A DNA stretch of 64,000 bases, taken from positions 310,001 through 374,000 of the forward strand of contig JAECYW010000032.1 of NCBI GenBank assembly GCA_023014335.1, given 5' to 3'. This document shows positions 1 through 11,796 of the stretch, one piece after another. The first letter of the stretch is position 1; each line of letters opens with the position of its first letter. The notes beneath the pieces were generated by a model. The model was not told the origin of the DNA, did not search any database, and saw only the letters and a program-made list of their open reading frames with translations. The translations under genes were made by a program, and so were the position numbers. The DNA comes from Galerina marginata (taxonomy: Eukaryota > Basidiomycota > Agaricomycetes > Agaricales > Galerinaceae).

Positions 1-1725
1 TGTCTTGAACGCGTCGGGTGTCCAAAACTGCATCATGGATGTTTTGTACAGTCTCCAAATCTTTTTTTTTTTTTTTTGCGGTTAGTTCAGCAGAAAAAAT
101 GCAAATGTGGAATGAACAATTAACCCCCGTATGTCTTATTGGGATCATCGCAGAATTTTGCAGAATCTCTTCATTCAATGATGGTTTTAACGTTCTTCCG
201 TCTTTATATTCGGTTTAAATGATGATGATGACGTTCGGGGTGGAATGAATGGGTGCAACGATGGTCATCCCTTATGTACTCAACTTTTCCCTGGACTTAC
301 CAGATCGGGAACGAAGATCCTGGCGCATCTCATAACAAAACCAAAGAGCAGAAAACAGGGTACGTTTTCCAACGGAATAAATGTATGACGTCAATAGATT
401 GATATTGATACACGACCGAGAACTCCTTCGTATTCTGCGCGTTACGGATTTTCCCCGTGCGATGCCAGTGAACTCAGGCGATTTTTAAATGACGTGACTG
501 CCTGGCTTCACGTCGGCTAAATAGTTTAATTGATGTTAACTCCCTTGTGCTCATGAGAGGGATTGTGCATTACCTTGTAAGTCGATAGAAGGTGTCTGGC
601 CGTGGCCAAATACATTGTTGAGGGAAAAGGGAGACGAGGTGCCGAAACAATGCTCTCGGTAGTCGGTGACAGTTTGGGCGTTTGCGGGTCGGTGATTATG
701 GCTCCTCTGCCCGTAGCAGTGGTCACGGTAGTATTCTGGACGCACCGACTGTACGTCCTCGGATTGGCTGGAACTCGGTACATTCTATCGTATACTGTAT
801 GAGTCGTTGGGGAGCACGGGAAGGCCTTTAAGAACGTACTTTATCCGTGGTCTGATGTATTTCGCGAACATCTTGATTCTCCTGAAAAAGGTCGAGTTAA
901 TCGTAACGAAGGGTTACCATAATATCACCTACCATGGAAGAAATATCAAACACAGTTAAGTTCGAGATGGTGTCAGCATGCGAGCTGCGAGTCGCGTGGC
1001 TCTTGTTTTGGAGTATCTGGGCCATGTTGACGGGCTTGGGATAGGTTGGTACAAAGTAAGTTCAAGATATCATCAGCGGTTACTTACTGGTAGGTGACGG
1101 CTGAGGGCATTGTGGAGAGATATGTTGACTTTTGCAGTGTCGGTGAGCCTCGACAGAAGGATTAAGTCCTGTTGTGTTTGCGCGTCTATCTCATCGTTCC
1201 TGAGGAGACGAAAAGAACGGGGACCGCGACTGTGTTCGACTTTTAGTTAGCGGCGGTGTACTATATGTGAAGGTGAACGACACTTACGAGTACATTTTCT
1301 TGTTACTTCGACGTCCAATATCTCGTCCGGAGATTATTTATAATTTAGGGTGGTCGGCACAAATTCACAATGTGGTCACTCGGTTGTTGTATCACTGCGT
1401 GTTACCCGTGTCTGCCTAGAAATCTGATGGCGCTTAAATAGCACCCGAAATAATTTGGATGGATGGCTGGCTCTTTTGACTTATTGTGTCGACTAAACGG
1501 AGTTTGTGTCTGCGTATCTCATCCTCTGGACACTTTAGGATCCATCCCGGTCGTCGATACTCTGGAAAGCTGAACAAGGAATGTCCTCCCCATGTTTTCC
1601 ATCTTGTGTTCTTTTTCCGAGAAGGAAGGATGGGAAAATCGTTTTACCTTGTCCTGTTGCGATGGCCGATGTTGGATGTAGGTTTTTTTACTTTGACTCT
1701 TCTGTCTTACGTGCTATGATCAAAT
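1..1725. other. No recognisable gene
   Basis: Only short overlapping open frames with no family resemblance are seen on either strand. A poly-T run of 16 bases lies at 62-77. The stretch probably is intergenic or contains decayed sequence. Confidence 0.5.
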
Positions 1726-2089
1726 ATGTCGATTCAGATTCAGGAATCGTCGACAAAGAAAGTAGCTGCACTTGTGCAGGACATGTTAGAAGGAACCGAG
1801 AGACGCACAGAGAGTGTGCCCAAGAGCCATCGCGTGAGTTTCGGTTTTGAATGCGCGGCGCGCGGTAGCCGAGTCATTATTTTTATTTATTTTATTCTAT
1901 ATAGCTCGAGATGTGCAGAAATTTGGAATTGATACCGACAACGTTGATCCGTATCTTCCAGTTCCTTCATCTGATAGGAACTTCGTGCGGTACAAGACTC
2001 ACAGAAAATTTGTTAGTCGAAAGAAGCGGCAGGTCTATATCGTCGATGATGTTTCACACACTCCGTTTAGGATTTATGTTAGAGAATGA
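1726..2089 (+). CDS. Small hypothetical protein, two exons
   Basis: An ATG at 1726 opens a short exon ending near residue 35 (KSHR) at a GTGAGT donor. A second exon, beginning after one of two possible acceptors near 1906-1921, reads on to a TGA around 2089. The product would be about 90 residues, very basic in its second half (RKFVSRKKRQV) and without a recognisable domain. It converges on the kinase gene on the other strand, whose stop is only about 10 bases away. The exon joint is plausible but not unique, and the start may lie further upstream. I do not recognise the family. Confidence 0.3.
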
Positions 2090-2098
2090 AGGCTGTAT

Positions 2099-3605
2099 TT
2101 AACATGAAATTTGCACATAGGAAAACGTATCGAAAAATTTATGTTTTAATGCATGTCCAGCAGATATTCGTTTACGAGGGTCTGGGACAGTAGATAGCCT
2201 GACGAAATCCTTGATTTCCGAATTGGTGATTAAACTCTATGCGGTTGGTCAGATGTTGAATTCGCCATTTGAAAACACATTATTACCCATCGATCTTGTG
2301 AGACAGAGACAAATTTTCTGATATGACGCCTGATGGTAGCCTTTGAACGTGAGACCTGCGCCTTGGGAACTTTTTTCCTGAGGGAGAAAATACCCGCGTG
2401 ATGACGACGAATGTCATCTGCGAAACTTGAGCTAAACCTTCCAACTATCCTTTCGATGCAGAATATGTATTCGCGTATGTTCTTGGTCACTGGGAGCAAG
2501 TGCACGCCTGTATACAATTCAAAAGTGATGCATCCGAGGGCGAATACATCAATTGGTAAACTCCATCCTGTAGCTATTTTGATGTTAGTTTTTATGGTGG
2601 TAGGCACACGTTAATTTTCATTTACCGCTGTACATCTCGGGTGCGCGATATCCTACAGTTCCGGAAATATATCCCAGTCGACGAGGGTTGGAACAAGAGT
2701 CTTCGAGGTCAATGATTTTGATCTCAAAATTTCGGAGAACACACTATCGTCGGTTAAACGTGAATAATGTAGCCGGAAGAAGACAATAAAAAAAATGCGG
2801 GACGGGGGGGGAGGGGCCGGGGGGTTAAGAAGATCTCACCTTGTCGTAGAACTTCCCATCGGAGTTGATGTCCTGTAGATAAGTTGTCGTGTCGTCTACT
2901 AACACAATATTCTCCGGTTTAAGGTCAGTGTGCGCAATATCAATACTGTGGAGAACTTGTTCCTATGTTAGGAACTGGCAGAATATATCAGCGTGGATGA
3001 ACTTACACGCTATCCCTTTGTATAGCTGCCAGATTATGGCGCAGCTTTGGTGAGAAGGCAACGGTAGCATCTGCGGGCGGTTCAAAAGGTTTCGGAGACT
3101 CATGCCGTAAAGTTTAAAAATTAAGCACTGGTGTCGTAAGTGACTAGTACTTCCGATGACTTCAGCAAAGATACTGTCATCGGATAAGTTTCGCATAAGA
3201 AGCAATACGAATTAGCTCGCCTTGTGTGAGGGGAAGGCGACAATCGGAGTAGTTCTGTCATGTAACGGGCCCGACATGCTCGCGTGCTTTTCCCAATGGC
3301 GTTCATGAATTTTATTGCTATCACAGTTCCAGTTGATTCGTCCAGTGCGCTCCATACCTGTCCCGATGCCCCTGATGCTATGTACTCTAATAAATTATCT
3401 GTTAAATATTAAGATGTGGTATTCGTCTACTGTTATCGGACGGTGATTTCTTACAGTCAGGGTAAATAGCTTCTTTGTTTTCAAGGTAAAGTGGTCTTAT
3501 GAATATGTATAGCTTAGAAAAAGTCGATCAGGTAAAAAGGTGGGGAATTGCTTACGCTGTACGCTCTGAACCCTCGGTATCCGGGTCGGGAGATACTTTC
3601 CCCAT
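2099..3605 (-). CDS. CLK/LAMMER-like protein kinase, possibly damaged
   Basis: Spliced by eye from an ATG at 3605 to a stop at 2099-2101. Kinase landmarks appear in order: a glycine-loop-like segment (ASGASGQVW), the ATP lysine (VIAIKF), the catalytic loop HTDLKPENIV, an activation-segment start IDLEDS where DFG is expected, GYRAPEM, the subdomain IX block PIDVFALGC, and a C-lobe end DPRKRISAGHALKHKFF. The HTDLKPEN form of the catalytic loop is typical of CLK (LAMMER) and SRPK-like kinases. The Gly of DFG is lost (DLE). Two joints are awkward: near 3180-3220 an intron of only about 35 nt is needed, and near 2950-3000 no GT-AG combination keeps frame. The gene may therefore carry small indels. 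It is divergent from the next kinase, with about 440 bp between starts. Confidence 0.7.
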
Positions 3606-4048
3606 GAAAAGAAAAAGAAACAAGTTTGATGCTTCCTTAAATCTTGATATGACATTGGGGTATCATCGACGTGGTTTTATCGGAGGTGGAACAGGCTAAA
3701 CACGCGGTGACTGTGAACCGTGTGACCGTCTACGGCGTCTATATGAACCCGCTTTTGATGGATGTGCGGGTATATGCTGGTATTTGTTCATGCGTTACTG
3801 CGTCTTTGTCATCGGAAAATTCTGTCGGGCGATACCTTTGATGTTGTATTTGGGCAGAGCCGATAAAATGGAATCTTTTCCTTACTGTCGTTTAAGTGTC
3901 AAGTTTTTTTTTTTGATTCCGTTCTTTTCTCCTCAAGAAAATCTGTCTCATGCCACAGCTTATGTGGTCAATTTGCGCGCCTCCGAGGTTTGCGTTTTGT
4001 TTTCTTATCGTGAGACAAAGCTGATTTGGTGTGCTGCAACGAGGTTCG

Positions 4049-5367
4049 ATGTTGGCGACTTTCTTTCCGGCAGGTGTAAGTCATCATTTACGTTTAGTCA
4101 TGGCAAGATGACGACGCCTTAATCCAGACATCGTTAAGCGAGTCATAAGAGAGGGAAAACTCTTCCAGCTGTTGGATGTGAGGGACAGGTCTGATGGGAA
4201 TTCGAAGATTGTCCGCGTTTTGAATCGGTCGCGTGTGTCCGATCTTGAGGTATCGCGAGAAGTCAAGTGGTTAAGGAGTCCAAGAACGGATGATGGAAGG
4301 TATGTATCATTGAAAAACTGTGTATAGCGGCCGGTCTTTACTGATTGGGTCTCAAAGGCACGCTGTATTCTTGGAGGAAACAAGAGATATCCTCTATTAC
4401 TACCTAGCCTTTGATGCACCCAAGTTAACGCTCAAGGATGTGCTCGCCGATCCCAGTGTGTATATTTCCCATCGCCATGCTCGGGAAATTGGTCACCAGC
4501 TTGTTCGTATCATTTGCGGTGAGTGTGGATAACTGTGCAACGCAAAGCTCGTGTATCTAGCGTAACTTGTTAGATCTCCATGCTGAAGTTGTCACTCACA
4601 CGGATATATGCCCCGATAACATAGAGATGATGGACGCGGATACCGTATCAGAATCGTGGCTTGATCACAACGGTTCCTTTTTATCTCGGGTAATGTTTCT
4701 CTCCCTGTTACAATGTTCTCCAGTTTACAGGGATTAGAATGTTCTTGTGTCGGCTAGAATTCGAATTGTCTTCTTTGGACGCGTAGGAGCCTCCGAAGAC
4801 AGTAAATGCATTGGTACCGATCAGTATCGATCGCCGGAAGTTATTTATGGTATGTATGCAGATTATCTACCGCCGAGTACAAACTAAGCTTTAGCATTCG
4901 GTTTAGATATGCGTGTCGGAGAAAAGAGTGATGTATTCTCCATTGGCTGTATTATTTTTGAGCTTCTGGAAGGACGATCATTGTTTCCTGTCTGCAAACC
5001 GGGACCCATGTATCGACGAGAGAAAACAATTGTTTTCGACGCTATCCTCGGACCGTTTCCTGACGCGTTGATCAAGGATATTCGTCGTTCTTATCCTGGT
5101 ATATTTAAGTATTCAAATTCCGATTTTCCAGAGAGGGATTCCAGGATGTCCAAAGAGGTACGTGATTTTGCAGACACTGTGCTTCCTTTGAGGGTAAGTT
5201 GCATGTTGTTCCGTGTCCTATAAGTCTTTATTTTATATTCATTTTAGGGATCAATCATAGATGAAGACGCGCTCGACCTCCTAGAGTCTATGGTTAATTT
5301 GAATTGTCGCAGAAGGGCTAGGCTTATTGAATATATTAAACACCCCTTCTTTTATGCACGATCTTAG
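4049..5367 (+). CDS. CLK-like pseudokinase
   Basis: Clean GT-AG joints give a protein of about 345 residues from the ATG at 4049 (MLATFFPADIVKRV) to a TAG at 5365-5367. It aligns along its length with the neighbouring kinase. The glycine loop is not recognisable (REGKLFQLLDV), the VAIK position reads IVRV (Lys to Arg), the catalytic loop is HTDICPDN (HTDLKPEN in CLKs, so the Lys is Cys), and DFG reads FFG. The structural elements remain: YRSPEV in place of APE, KSDVFSIGC in subdomain IX, and a C-lobe end with RRRARLIEYIKHPFF. Loss of the metal-binding Asp and both lysines predicts no phosphotransfer, so a scaffold or regulatory role is more likely. The fold assignment is firm; the role is not. 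Confidence 0.8.
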
Positions 5368-6671
5368 GTAATAAATGGGCATCGTACGCAATTGATTATC
5401 ACCATTTGATTAAATTTCCTTTGAGGTTGGATACCTCGTTACTTAACCGACCGTCCTTCCCAGTGCCAAATTTTTATTTATTTAGTAACCCTGCGATCGA
5501 TTAGTGTTCCTTTCTACAGTGTGAAAGTAGAGATTTAAAAATTTTTGAGAACTCGAATAAATCAAGTTAAAGCATTGACATACCGGTCGTGTTTCATGTG
5601 TCGTCCTCCGTTCCGTCCAGAAACCTCAGCCTGCCTCTGTAATGTTGCAGGCCCTCTCGTACCCAGCTTTAGCCCTTGCTATCAAACTCCCTGTCTTGAT
5701 AGTCCGGTTGGAGCTTCGTATTCAACGGATGGAATAGGTGCATCCCGCCCAAGTAAAATCCATCTGGTCGGAATAGACGCGCGGTCTAATGGTACGTTTT
5801 TTCGGTCTTGGAGGTATGAAAATCGGAGCTACATAAAGGTAAGTCATAATCTGAAGACTTTGAAAAGACTTCTCACAAAATAAGGACGATTGAGTTATGT
5901 ATTGCACCCCTGCCGTATGCTTCAAGTAAATCGTCGCGTAAAGTTATCATTGCTTGTTGTACGATGCGCTTCATATGAGCACGGCTTCTTGTTTCAGTAC
6001 AGCATGTATTAAGCCACAGAAGTATACAATGCATTGGAGCGGTAGAAGGAGTGGGTTGAAGTGCCATGGTAGTTGATGGAGTGAGGGAGGGAGGCGAGAG
6101 CGTAAGTTACCATATAGGCGCCAAAGAACTGACGCTGATGTATCTAAATATAGAATTTATAAATAAAATTCTGATCGGTTGTGATCCGCTTGTCCGTATT
6201 CGGGGCGCTGTCCGTTCGTTCGGTGATCGTGCTTTCGATTTATAATGTGGTTGAGCTAATTTCTCAAGCTCAAACTTACGGATGGCACAGAGAGTTCACC
6301 CTGTGGTAGGTCGACGACTATGGTCTTTTTAGCCGGTAACATACTTAATCGACGGCAGAGATTGCGGAAGAGAGTTCTTGCGAAACGACCTTCGGGTCTT
6401 CTTCAAGGATTTACAAGTCGATTCATCATTCAAGTAGATATTTCGTCGCTTCAGTTCCCTTACCTTCTTTTCAAGCGTCTTTTACTCATAGCTGCTGAAA
6501 TGTACGATGTAGCTTCCGTAAAAATACGACCGAGGTGGCTTAGATCGATAACTTGTATCGCTTAGCGTATAAGAATTGGGCTCAATTTGCATTCAGTATT
6601 TCTCGAATAACAGACGTGCAACTATCCATATTTATCGAACGAAAAGATGATTCTAACTACATAATCTAAGC
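5368..6671. other. Gene-free or unrecognised stretch
   Basis: Two modest open frames on the plus strand (5545-5883 and 6320-6565) are the longest. Neither shows a domain or a convincing splice partner. The second is basic and compositionally protein-like, but nothing ties it to a family. The stretch ends in the 3' end of the first R2-like gene. Confidence 0.4.
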
Positions 6672-7944
6672 TCAAATAACGGCCAACTCTGCGAAACTGT
6701 GAAATGTGAGTTTTAGGCGAGACTGTTGATGGATGGGCTTACATGTCGAGTATTCTTGGTCGGATGTCGGTGCTCGCAGATACTGTGGTTATTGTGGTAG
6801 GGAGCGACACCATTTCCCGAGAATAAAACATCGCTTTCATTTCCCCGGGAGAGTGATACATCCAGGCGAACTTTTATAAACAAAAGAGATGCTCAGCGCC
6901 GAGGTAATATCTTGTGAATGTAAACTCACAGGATTCGACGAGTTGTAGTATTTTCTGTATCCCATCGAGGAGAGAATCATATCTCCGATGAATTCGATAT
7001 ACCGCTGGACGGAGGCCACGGAAATGTCGGCCAAATATATTGGGAATATGAAGATAATATCTCCGATAACCTTAAAATCAAAGGTAAACGAAAGATGATG
7101 GACTTCGTATTTACCGTTCGCAAATTTCTTTTCAAGGTCAACAGCCTCAGCTATAATGGACGTTGCACGTTCCTCCGTTGGCTTCCCGTCCAAGTGGTGG
7201 AAAAGAAGGCAGACAAAGTCAAGATATGATTCGTTATCGGCCTTGATTTGAGAGTAAGCGTTGTCCAAACCGACCAAAAGTCCGTCTATTATGATGGAAG
7301 ATAGTATACAGGATATGGAAGTCGAAAACAGACCATGAACGGCCGCTAGTGCAACTATCAAGTCGGAAAATGGTACGTTGTGGTTGTCCAACCACACGGA
7401 TGACCAATCGACCTTCGTTTGTAACGACCTGGATGCTGATACATGAGCTAAGGCTATTGAATGGTCATTCTCGTCGGTTAAGAGGCTTGAAGCAAATTTG
7501 GATATTGCTTCGATATGTGAAGTCTTTTCCCTGTCAGATACGTCCAAGTCTTTTCTCGTACAGGGTACAAATCTAGGGCTTACATCATAGCTTGAAAGCC
7601 GAAGAAACAACGCGCTTCGGGTATAGTAACCCTAGTCGCAACAGCGGTGAGGAGTTTGTCGTGGAGGGTACGAGTCTCGTAGAGAAAGCTAAGTGCAAGG
7701 GTTATGCTCTGTTTCTCCACGTCCATGAGAATGGTGTTCCAGTCGTTGACATCGTATTGTGTATCGTAAGTATCTGCAATCCAAAACGTTCTCGTAGACT
7801 CTTTGTAAGCCCTCCAAATCTTTAAATACGGATACTTCAGTACAATGCGAACAATGATTGAACGATTGACTTGACTGCGGGGTGTTTTATGGGAAATAAC
7901 GAACGCTTCCGATTATCATCGAGTAAGGTAGTTTCTGTGTTCAT
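6672..7944 (-). CDS. Ribonucleotide reductase small-subunit (R2)-like pseudoenzyme, copy 1
   Basis: Six exons by eye, ATG at 7942-7944, with a stop at 6672-6674 if the last intron is spliced or near 6738 if not. R2 hallmarks in order: LFPIKHPA, IWRAYKESTRTFW, IPEARCFFGFQ, SDLIVALAAVHGLFSTS, ADNESYLDFVCLLF, IIAEAVDLEKKFA, QRYIEFIGDMILSSMGY and SSNP. Active R2 carries a di-iron site and a tyrosyl radical that serves R1. Here, in mouse R2 numbering, D139 is kept. E170 is kept, though with one extra residue before the His. The Y177 position is Ile, E233 is His, E267 is Asn and H270 is Tyr. It is about 340 residues, shorter than typical eukaryotic R2 (near 390) because the N-terminal extension is missing. 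It is the most diverged copy and probably catalytically dead. Confidence 0.83.
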
Positions 7945-8454
7945 TGTTTACTCGAGATGTTTTCCTATCGTAAGGTGATACACTTTATATATGTCGTTGA
8001 CTCAGACCGACGAAATCTGCGAGATAGCCGACGGTGAGATCAAAAATCAAATGCAACCACACAGTGAGATTTGCACTTGTTTGACTCAATCCCACGTCTG
8101 CGTGCGTTGAGCCGTAGTAGTTCCCATCGAGCACTATTCGCCATAAGGAAAATTTACTTCGTGTCCCGTTAACTATTGTACTCAAAATAGATTCCGATCA
8201 TGTGGTGTTTGGCTTAAGCTGGCAGGAAAATTTTGAAAGAATGATTTTCGCCTTAGTAATTTACGGAGTTACATGAGAGCCAAAAAATTATCGACTCAAT
8301 AAAAAATTTGTACGCGTGGTATTTGTGGAGTTGCTATCAAAAGTTCAAGAATTATTGTAAAGAACGGCAGTGGTTGCAGTAGACGAAGGCATTGGTAAGG
8401 CGAAAAGACAGAGAGGCATAGAAAGGAATCGAAATTCCGAGTCAATTCACAATA
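7945..8454. other. Intergenic stretch upstream of R2-like copy 1
   Basis: A 66-codon open frame on the minus strand (7985-8185) reads like protein but has no recognisable match and no clear splice partner. Otherwise it is AT-rich, with no element that can be named. Confidence 0.4.
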
Positions 8455-9767
8455 TCAGCGTCTATTCTCCTTATTCCCTTTCCCTCGATTCTTGTAGTTA
8501 CCTCCATTCCTGGTCGCGACTTCACGAGGAATGTCATCTTCTTGTTCGACCATGTCGAAGTCTGTCTCCATCGCCTGTCTCTTGCTTGATCCCAAGATTC
8601 TGTCTGATATCTCCTCAGACGGACGTTTCAGAGGTCTGGATGGTCCTGGAATTGTCGTTAAATTTATGTCATTCCGTATGAAAATCACTGACAACTGACC
8701 GTCTATAACAGCCACAGGCCCTCCAGGCTCGAGGGACGGGAGGGTTTCATCATGAGGTGGGAACATTGCCGGATCTGATTTCGAAGTGAGGTGTTCTGGA
8801 AGCTTACCCACGCGGATAAGCTCGATCGGGATAATTTCCGACGTCCAACCATCCCCGGTGACGGAAAATCCAATCTTGCATGACATCCATATTATGTCGT
8901 TGGGCTGGAAAGTTGGATTGTTAGTATCCTCTAGTTTTCTTAATATCCCGTCGGTAACGTCGTAATATTTAGGCCTGTCTGGGTTCGGAACTTGAAGCGT
9001 GTCGGCTTGATTGTCCATCGCATACATGATCCAAGGGTGAAGCTCGTAAGGCGCGCTGAAGTCCTCGCCATCTTTGGTGTTGTATGGCGTCCGTTTCGTA
9101 AACAACTTGGCTGAAACGACATACTTTTGTCGGGCAGATGCAACTTTACCGTTCTGCCACGATTTCCGGTTTCGTTTTGCTTTATTGAAGCCTGGCTGAG
9201 CGCTGACGTGGTCCTCCAATGCCTGATATTTTATAAGACTACAAATTTTGACAAGAACAAGAATATTTACTTGAATGTGGTCCCATATGGTGGTATCTAG
9301 CGAGGTATCGAATGCGTAAGAAAGTTCGCACTTGAACGACGGGGTGTCCTGGCTGAATCGAAGTAATATGAGACTGAGATGCGATAGAAGAATTAGAACG
9401 TACATCCGATTCTCGGGAAGTCCCTCCGGTGCTTCAAAACCTTCCGGGACGTAATTTCCAGTTTCCAAGTCGCACTTCCATTGCCAAATTCCAGCGTGAA
9501 CGAGTACAGCAACTTTGTTCGTGTCCTTGGTATATAACTGTGCCCCACCCCCCCACGAAAAAAATATAGGTCAGATTCTATGATAATGACAAAGTAGTGA
9601 AATGAACTTGCTATCCAGCGCGAATTAGAGGAACCAGGAGCCACCACGACAAGTGGCTCATCTGAATCAAGTGATGCTACGGCGTCAGCGAGGGTTATCT
9701 TGTTCTCTCGGAAGCGTTTTCTTTGCCATTCGCCAACGAGATCCAATATCTCTTGTGTGTGTGACAT
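8455..9767 (-). CDS. Uncharacterised basidiomycete-type protein
   Basis: The start MSHTQEILDLVGEWQRKRF (ATG at 9765-9767) is followed by at least three further exons. Clear introns fall near 9364-9415 (donor after ENRM) and near 9223-9270 (after DHIQ). The C-terminal exon is long and open to 8455. Visible blocks include LHPWIMYAMDN, YYDVTDGILRKLEDTNNP and NDIIWMSCKIGFSV. The tail is basic and probably nuclear-directed (RPLKRPSEE, then GGNYKNRGKGNKENRR). The joint between exons 1 and 2 crosses a poly-G/poly-T stretch near 9540-9570 and does not close in frame by eye, so either a small indel or an unusual site is present. The pattern recalls a lineage-expanded agaric family of unknown function, from memory only. 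Confidence 0.6.
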
Positions 9768-10182
9768 ATAGTTATCAAAACGAGGGTTTAGTGGATTGCG
9801 CTTGAGAGGGGAAAATGGGAGGTGAGGGAAAGCGGACGAACGTCGACACGATTTTATAGTACTCTGGCGTCCGAACGACTTGTTGTTTTTTTTTCGTAAT
9901 CTGCACAGTTTTGAACCCAGTTTCGCCAAATGAACGGAAGGAATCCGATGATGTCCTTGCACGAAATGTAGTCTATACCCACGGTAATAACATAACCAAT
10001 CAAGTGGCTATTATTACGCGACGGGAGTTTATATACAGGTAAACAAATGCATACATTGACGTCAATTGGCTCAAATGTTCCCTTCACATTCCATCGATTT
10101 AGAACTTCTGTTTTTTGGTCGTAGTGTCGAAAAAGTTAAATGGGCATGTAGAAGAAGAAACGACGGTATCGTTACCATTCTT
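9768..10182. promoter_or_regulatory. Shared divergent promoter region
   Basis: About 415 bp separate the start of the minus-strand unknown gene (9767) from the favoured start of the plus-strand F-box gene (10183), so both must use this stretch. No single box stands out. Confidence 0.4.
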
Positions 10183-11437
10183 ATGATGCCCGTCGACCTT
10201 GATCTTACTTTTTTCTCGTCGTTACTGTGTATGCCTGATCACATCATACTCCGTATACTCTCATTCTGTTCGCTCGAGCAGCTTTTAGCGCTGTCCCAAG
10301 CTTCTTGGACAACAAGGCTTTTTTCTAGGTTCTATATGACCCGCGTATGGAGTTTCGAACTTAAATTTCGACCATGGTTTTCCGATCCGAGCGGCTTTCA
10401 GGATTTATTACACCGCTGCCATGCGATAGTCTCCGGATCGCAGGCCTTACAGTTTTTCGACAGAACGAACTACCCCGAAAGTGACATGGATATATATGCC
10501 CACCACTCTCAGGTCAAGTCTATATCCGCGTGGATCAAACATCAGGGGTACCAGCTCGTTGGTGGCAGCGCTCGTAAGGATGTCAAGGACGCTGTTGCAC
10601 TCTACATGTCCTCGAAAGATCGGCGTCCGGGAACAGGTCCACGGTCTTTGCCCTTTTCACAACCACCAAAGCGGTCAAAGGCGAGTTCAATCACCATCAT
10701 TATGAACTATATCAAGACGGAAAGGATGTGGGATGGGAAAGTTCGTAATAGAAAGGTGCAGATTATCGGGTTAGAGGTTGGTCCTATATATCACGTTTTG
10801 AACGAGTTCCATTCCAGTGAGTTTTGCTTCGTAAATTGTCATTATTACTCGAGCCTTGACTCATTGGTCTGGTTAGCGGCTGTCCTGAATTTTATATCGG
10901 CAACAATGGCAGTTTCCCTCTTCCCAAAGGCCACTTTCTTAGATAGGAAGTCCTACATTCTTCGTGATCGAGCAATGGACGGGGTATCTAAACCCGTCTG
11001 GATGTCTAAATACGAAGGACGAGGATTTAAACTCGTCGATGTCGAGACTGATCTCCAAGTGCTAGAGGACTTATGCGGGAAGCGAAGTACCAGGGATCAG
11101 TTCTGTTGGAAGATACCGTTGGTAGGTGAGTAACCCGCTCTTCTGGACCTTGTTACTCCTGTTTATCAAATTGACTTACTATATTACAATTCAATCTAGT
11201 AGGTCCCGAAGAGTCTGAAAGAGTTCGCGAAGAACGAAAGTATCTCTCGGTTCCCTTCAAAGTGATTCAGATACCACAGGCAGGGTGTTATGCAGGTTCT
11301 AAGCTGAGAGTGATTAAACCGCTGCGACGTATGTAAGTCGTATTGTTAAATTACTGTTCCTTTCATTGAACCTCCCTTCCAGAAGATGTAGTTCAGAAAT
11401 TAAACAGCGTCCGAAGACGGTTGTCGGCGATAATTAA
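10183..11437 (+). CDS. F-box-like protein with nucleotidyltransferase-like core
   Basis: The favoured start is the tandem Met at 10183 (MMPVDLDLTFF); the frame is open back to 10066. An F-box-like N-terminus (MPDHIILRILSFCSLEQLLA) is followed by a block near residues 85-105 with SGSQALQFF and PESDMDIYAHH. This resembles the GS...DxD core of nucleotidyltransferase-fold proteins. Later blocks include VLNFISATMAVSLFPKATF and DGVSKPVWMSKY. Introns at about 10816-10872 (phase 1) and 11127-11200 join cleanly, and a last small exon ends at the TAA 11435-11437. F-box proteins are substrate receptors of SCF ubiquitin ligases. Whether the DxD pair is catalytic here cannot be told. It is divergently paired with the unknown gene at 8.5-9.8 kb. 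Confidence 0.65.
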
Positions 11438-11796
11438 AGCGTTTAGAGACTCGCTACCGTAGTTAGACAGCTCGGCCTGACAGAAATATATCGCTTCACT
11501 TCATTATTCTGTGACTCTGTACGTGATATGGTCTTACTGGCTTCCCTGCATACGTATTTCGCGTCAGAATCCCAATGACTATATTCCCAATGGGAAAGCC
11601 GTGTGTCGCCAAGCAGAGCCAAAGTCGCACTGGTTACATGTATTTGGCTATGTGAATCGGGATCTCCCTTCGGGGGAAAATGACAATTACATGAGTAGAG
11701 TACATAATGTCGAAACGTCAAGGAAATAACGGACTCGTTTCACTGCCTAGGGTAGCCGTGGTTCTATCTCTGTACTCAAATTTGTAATTACGATAT
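11438..11796. other. Intergenic stretch
   Basis: Short open frames on both strands (about 11443-11729) overlap each other and show no domain. This is probably the 3' flank of the F-box gene plus the promoter of R2-like copy 2. Confidence 0.5.
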
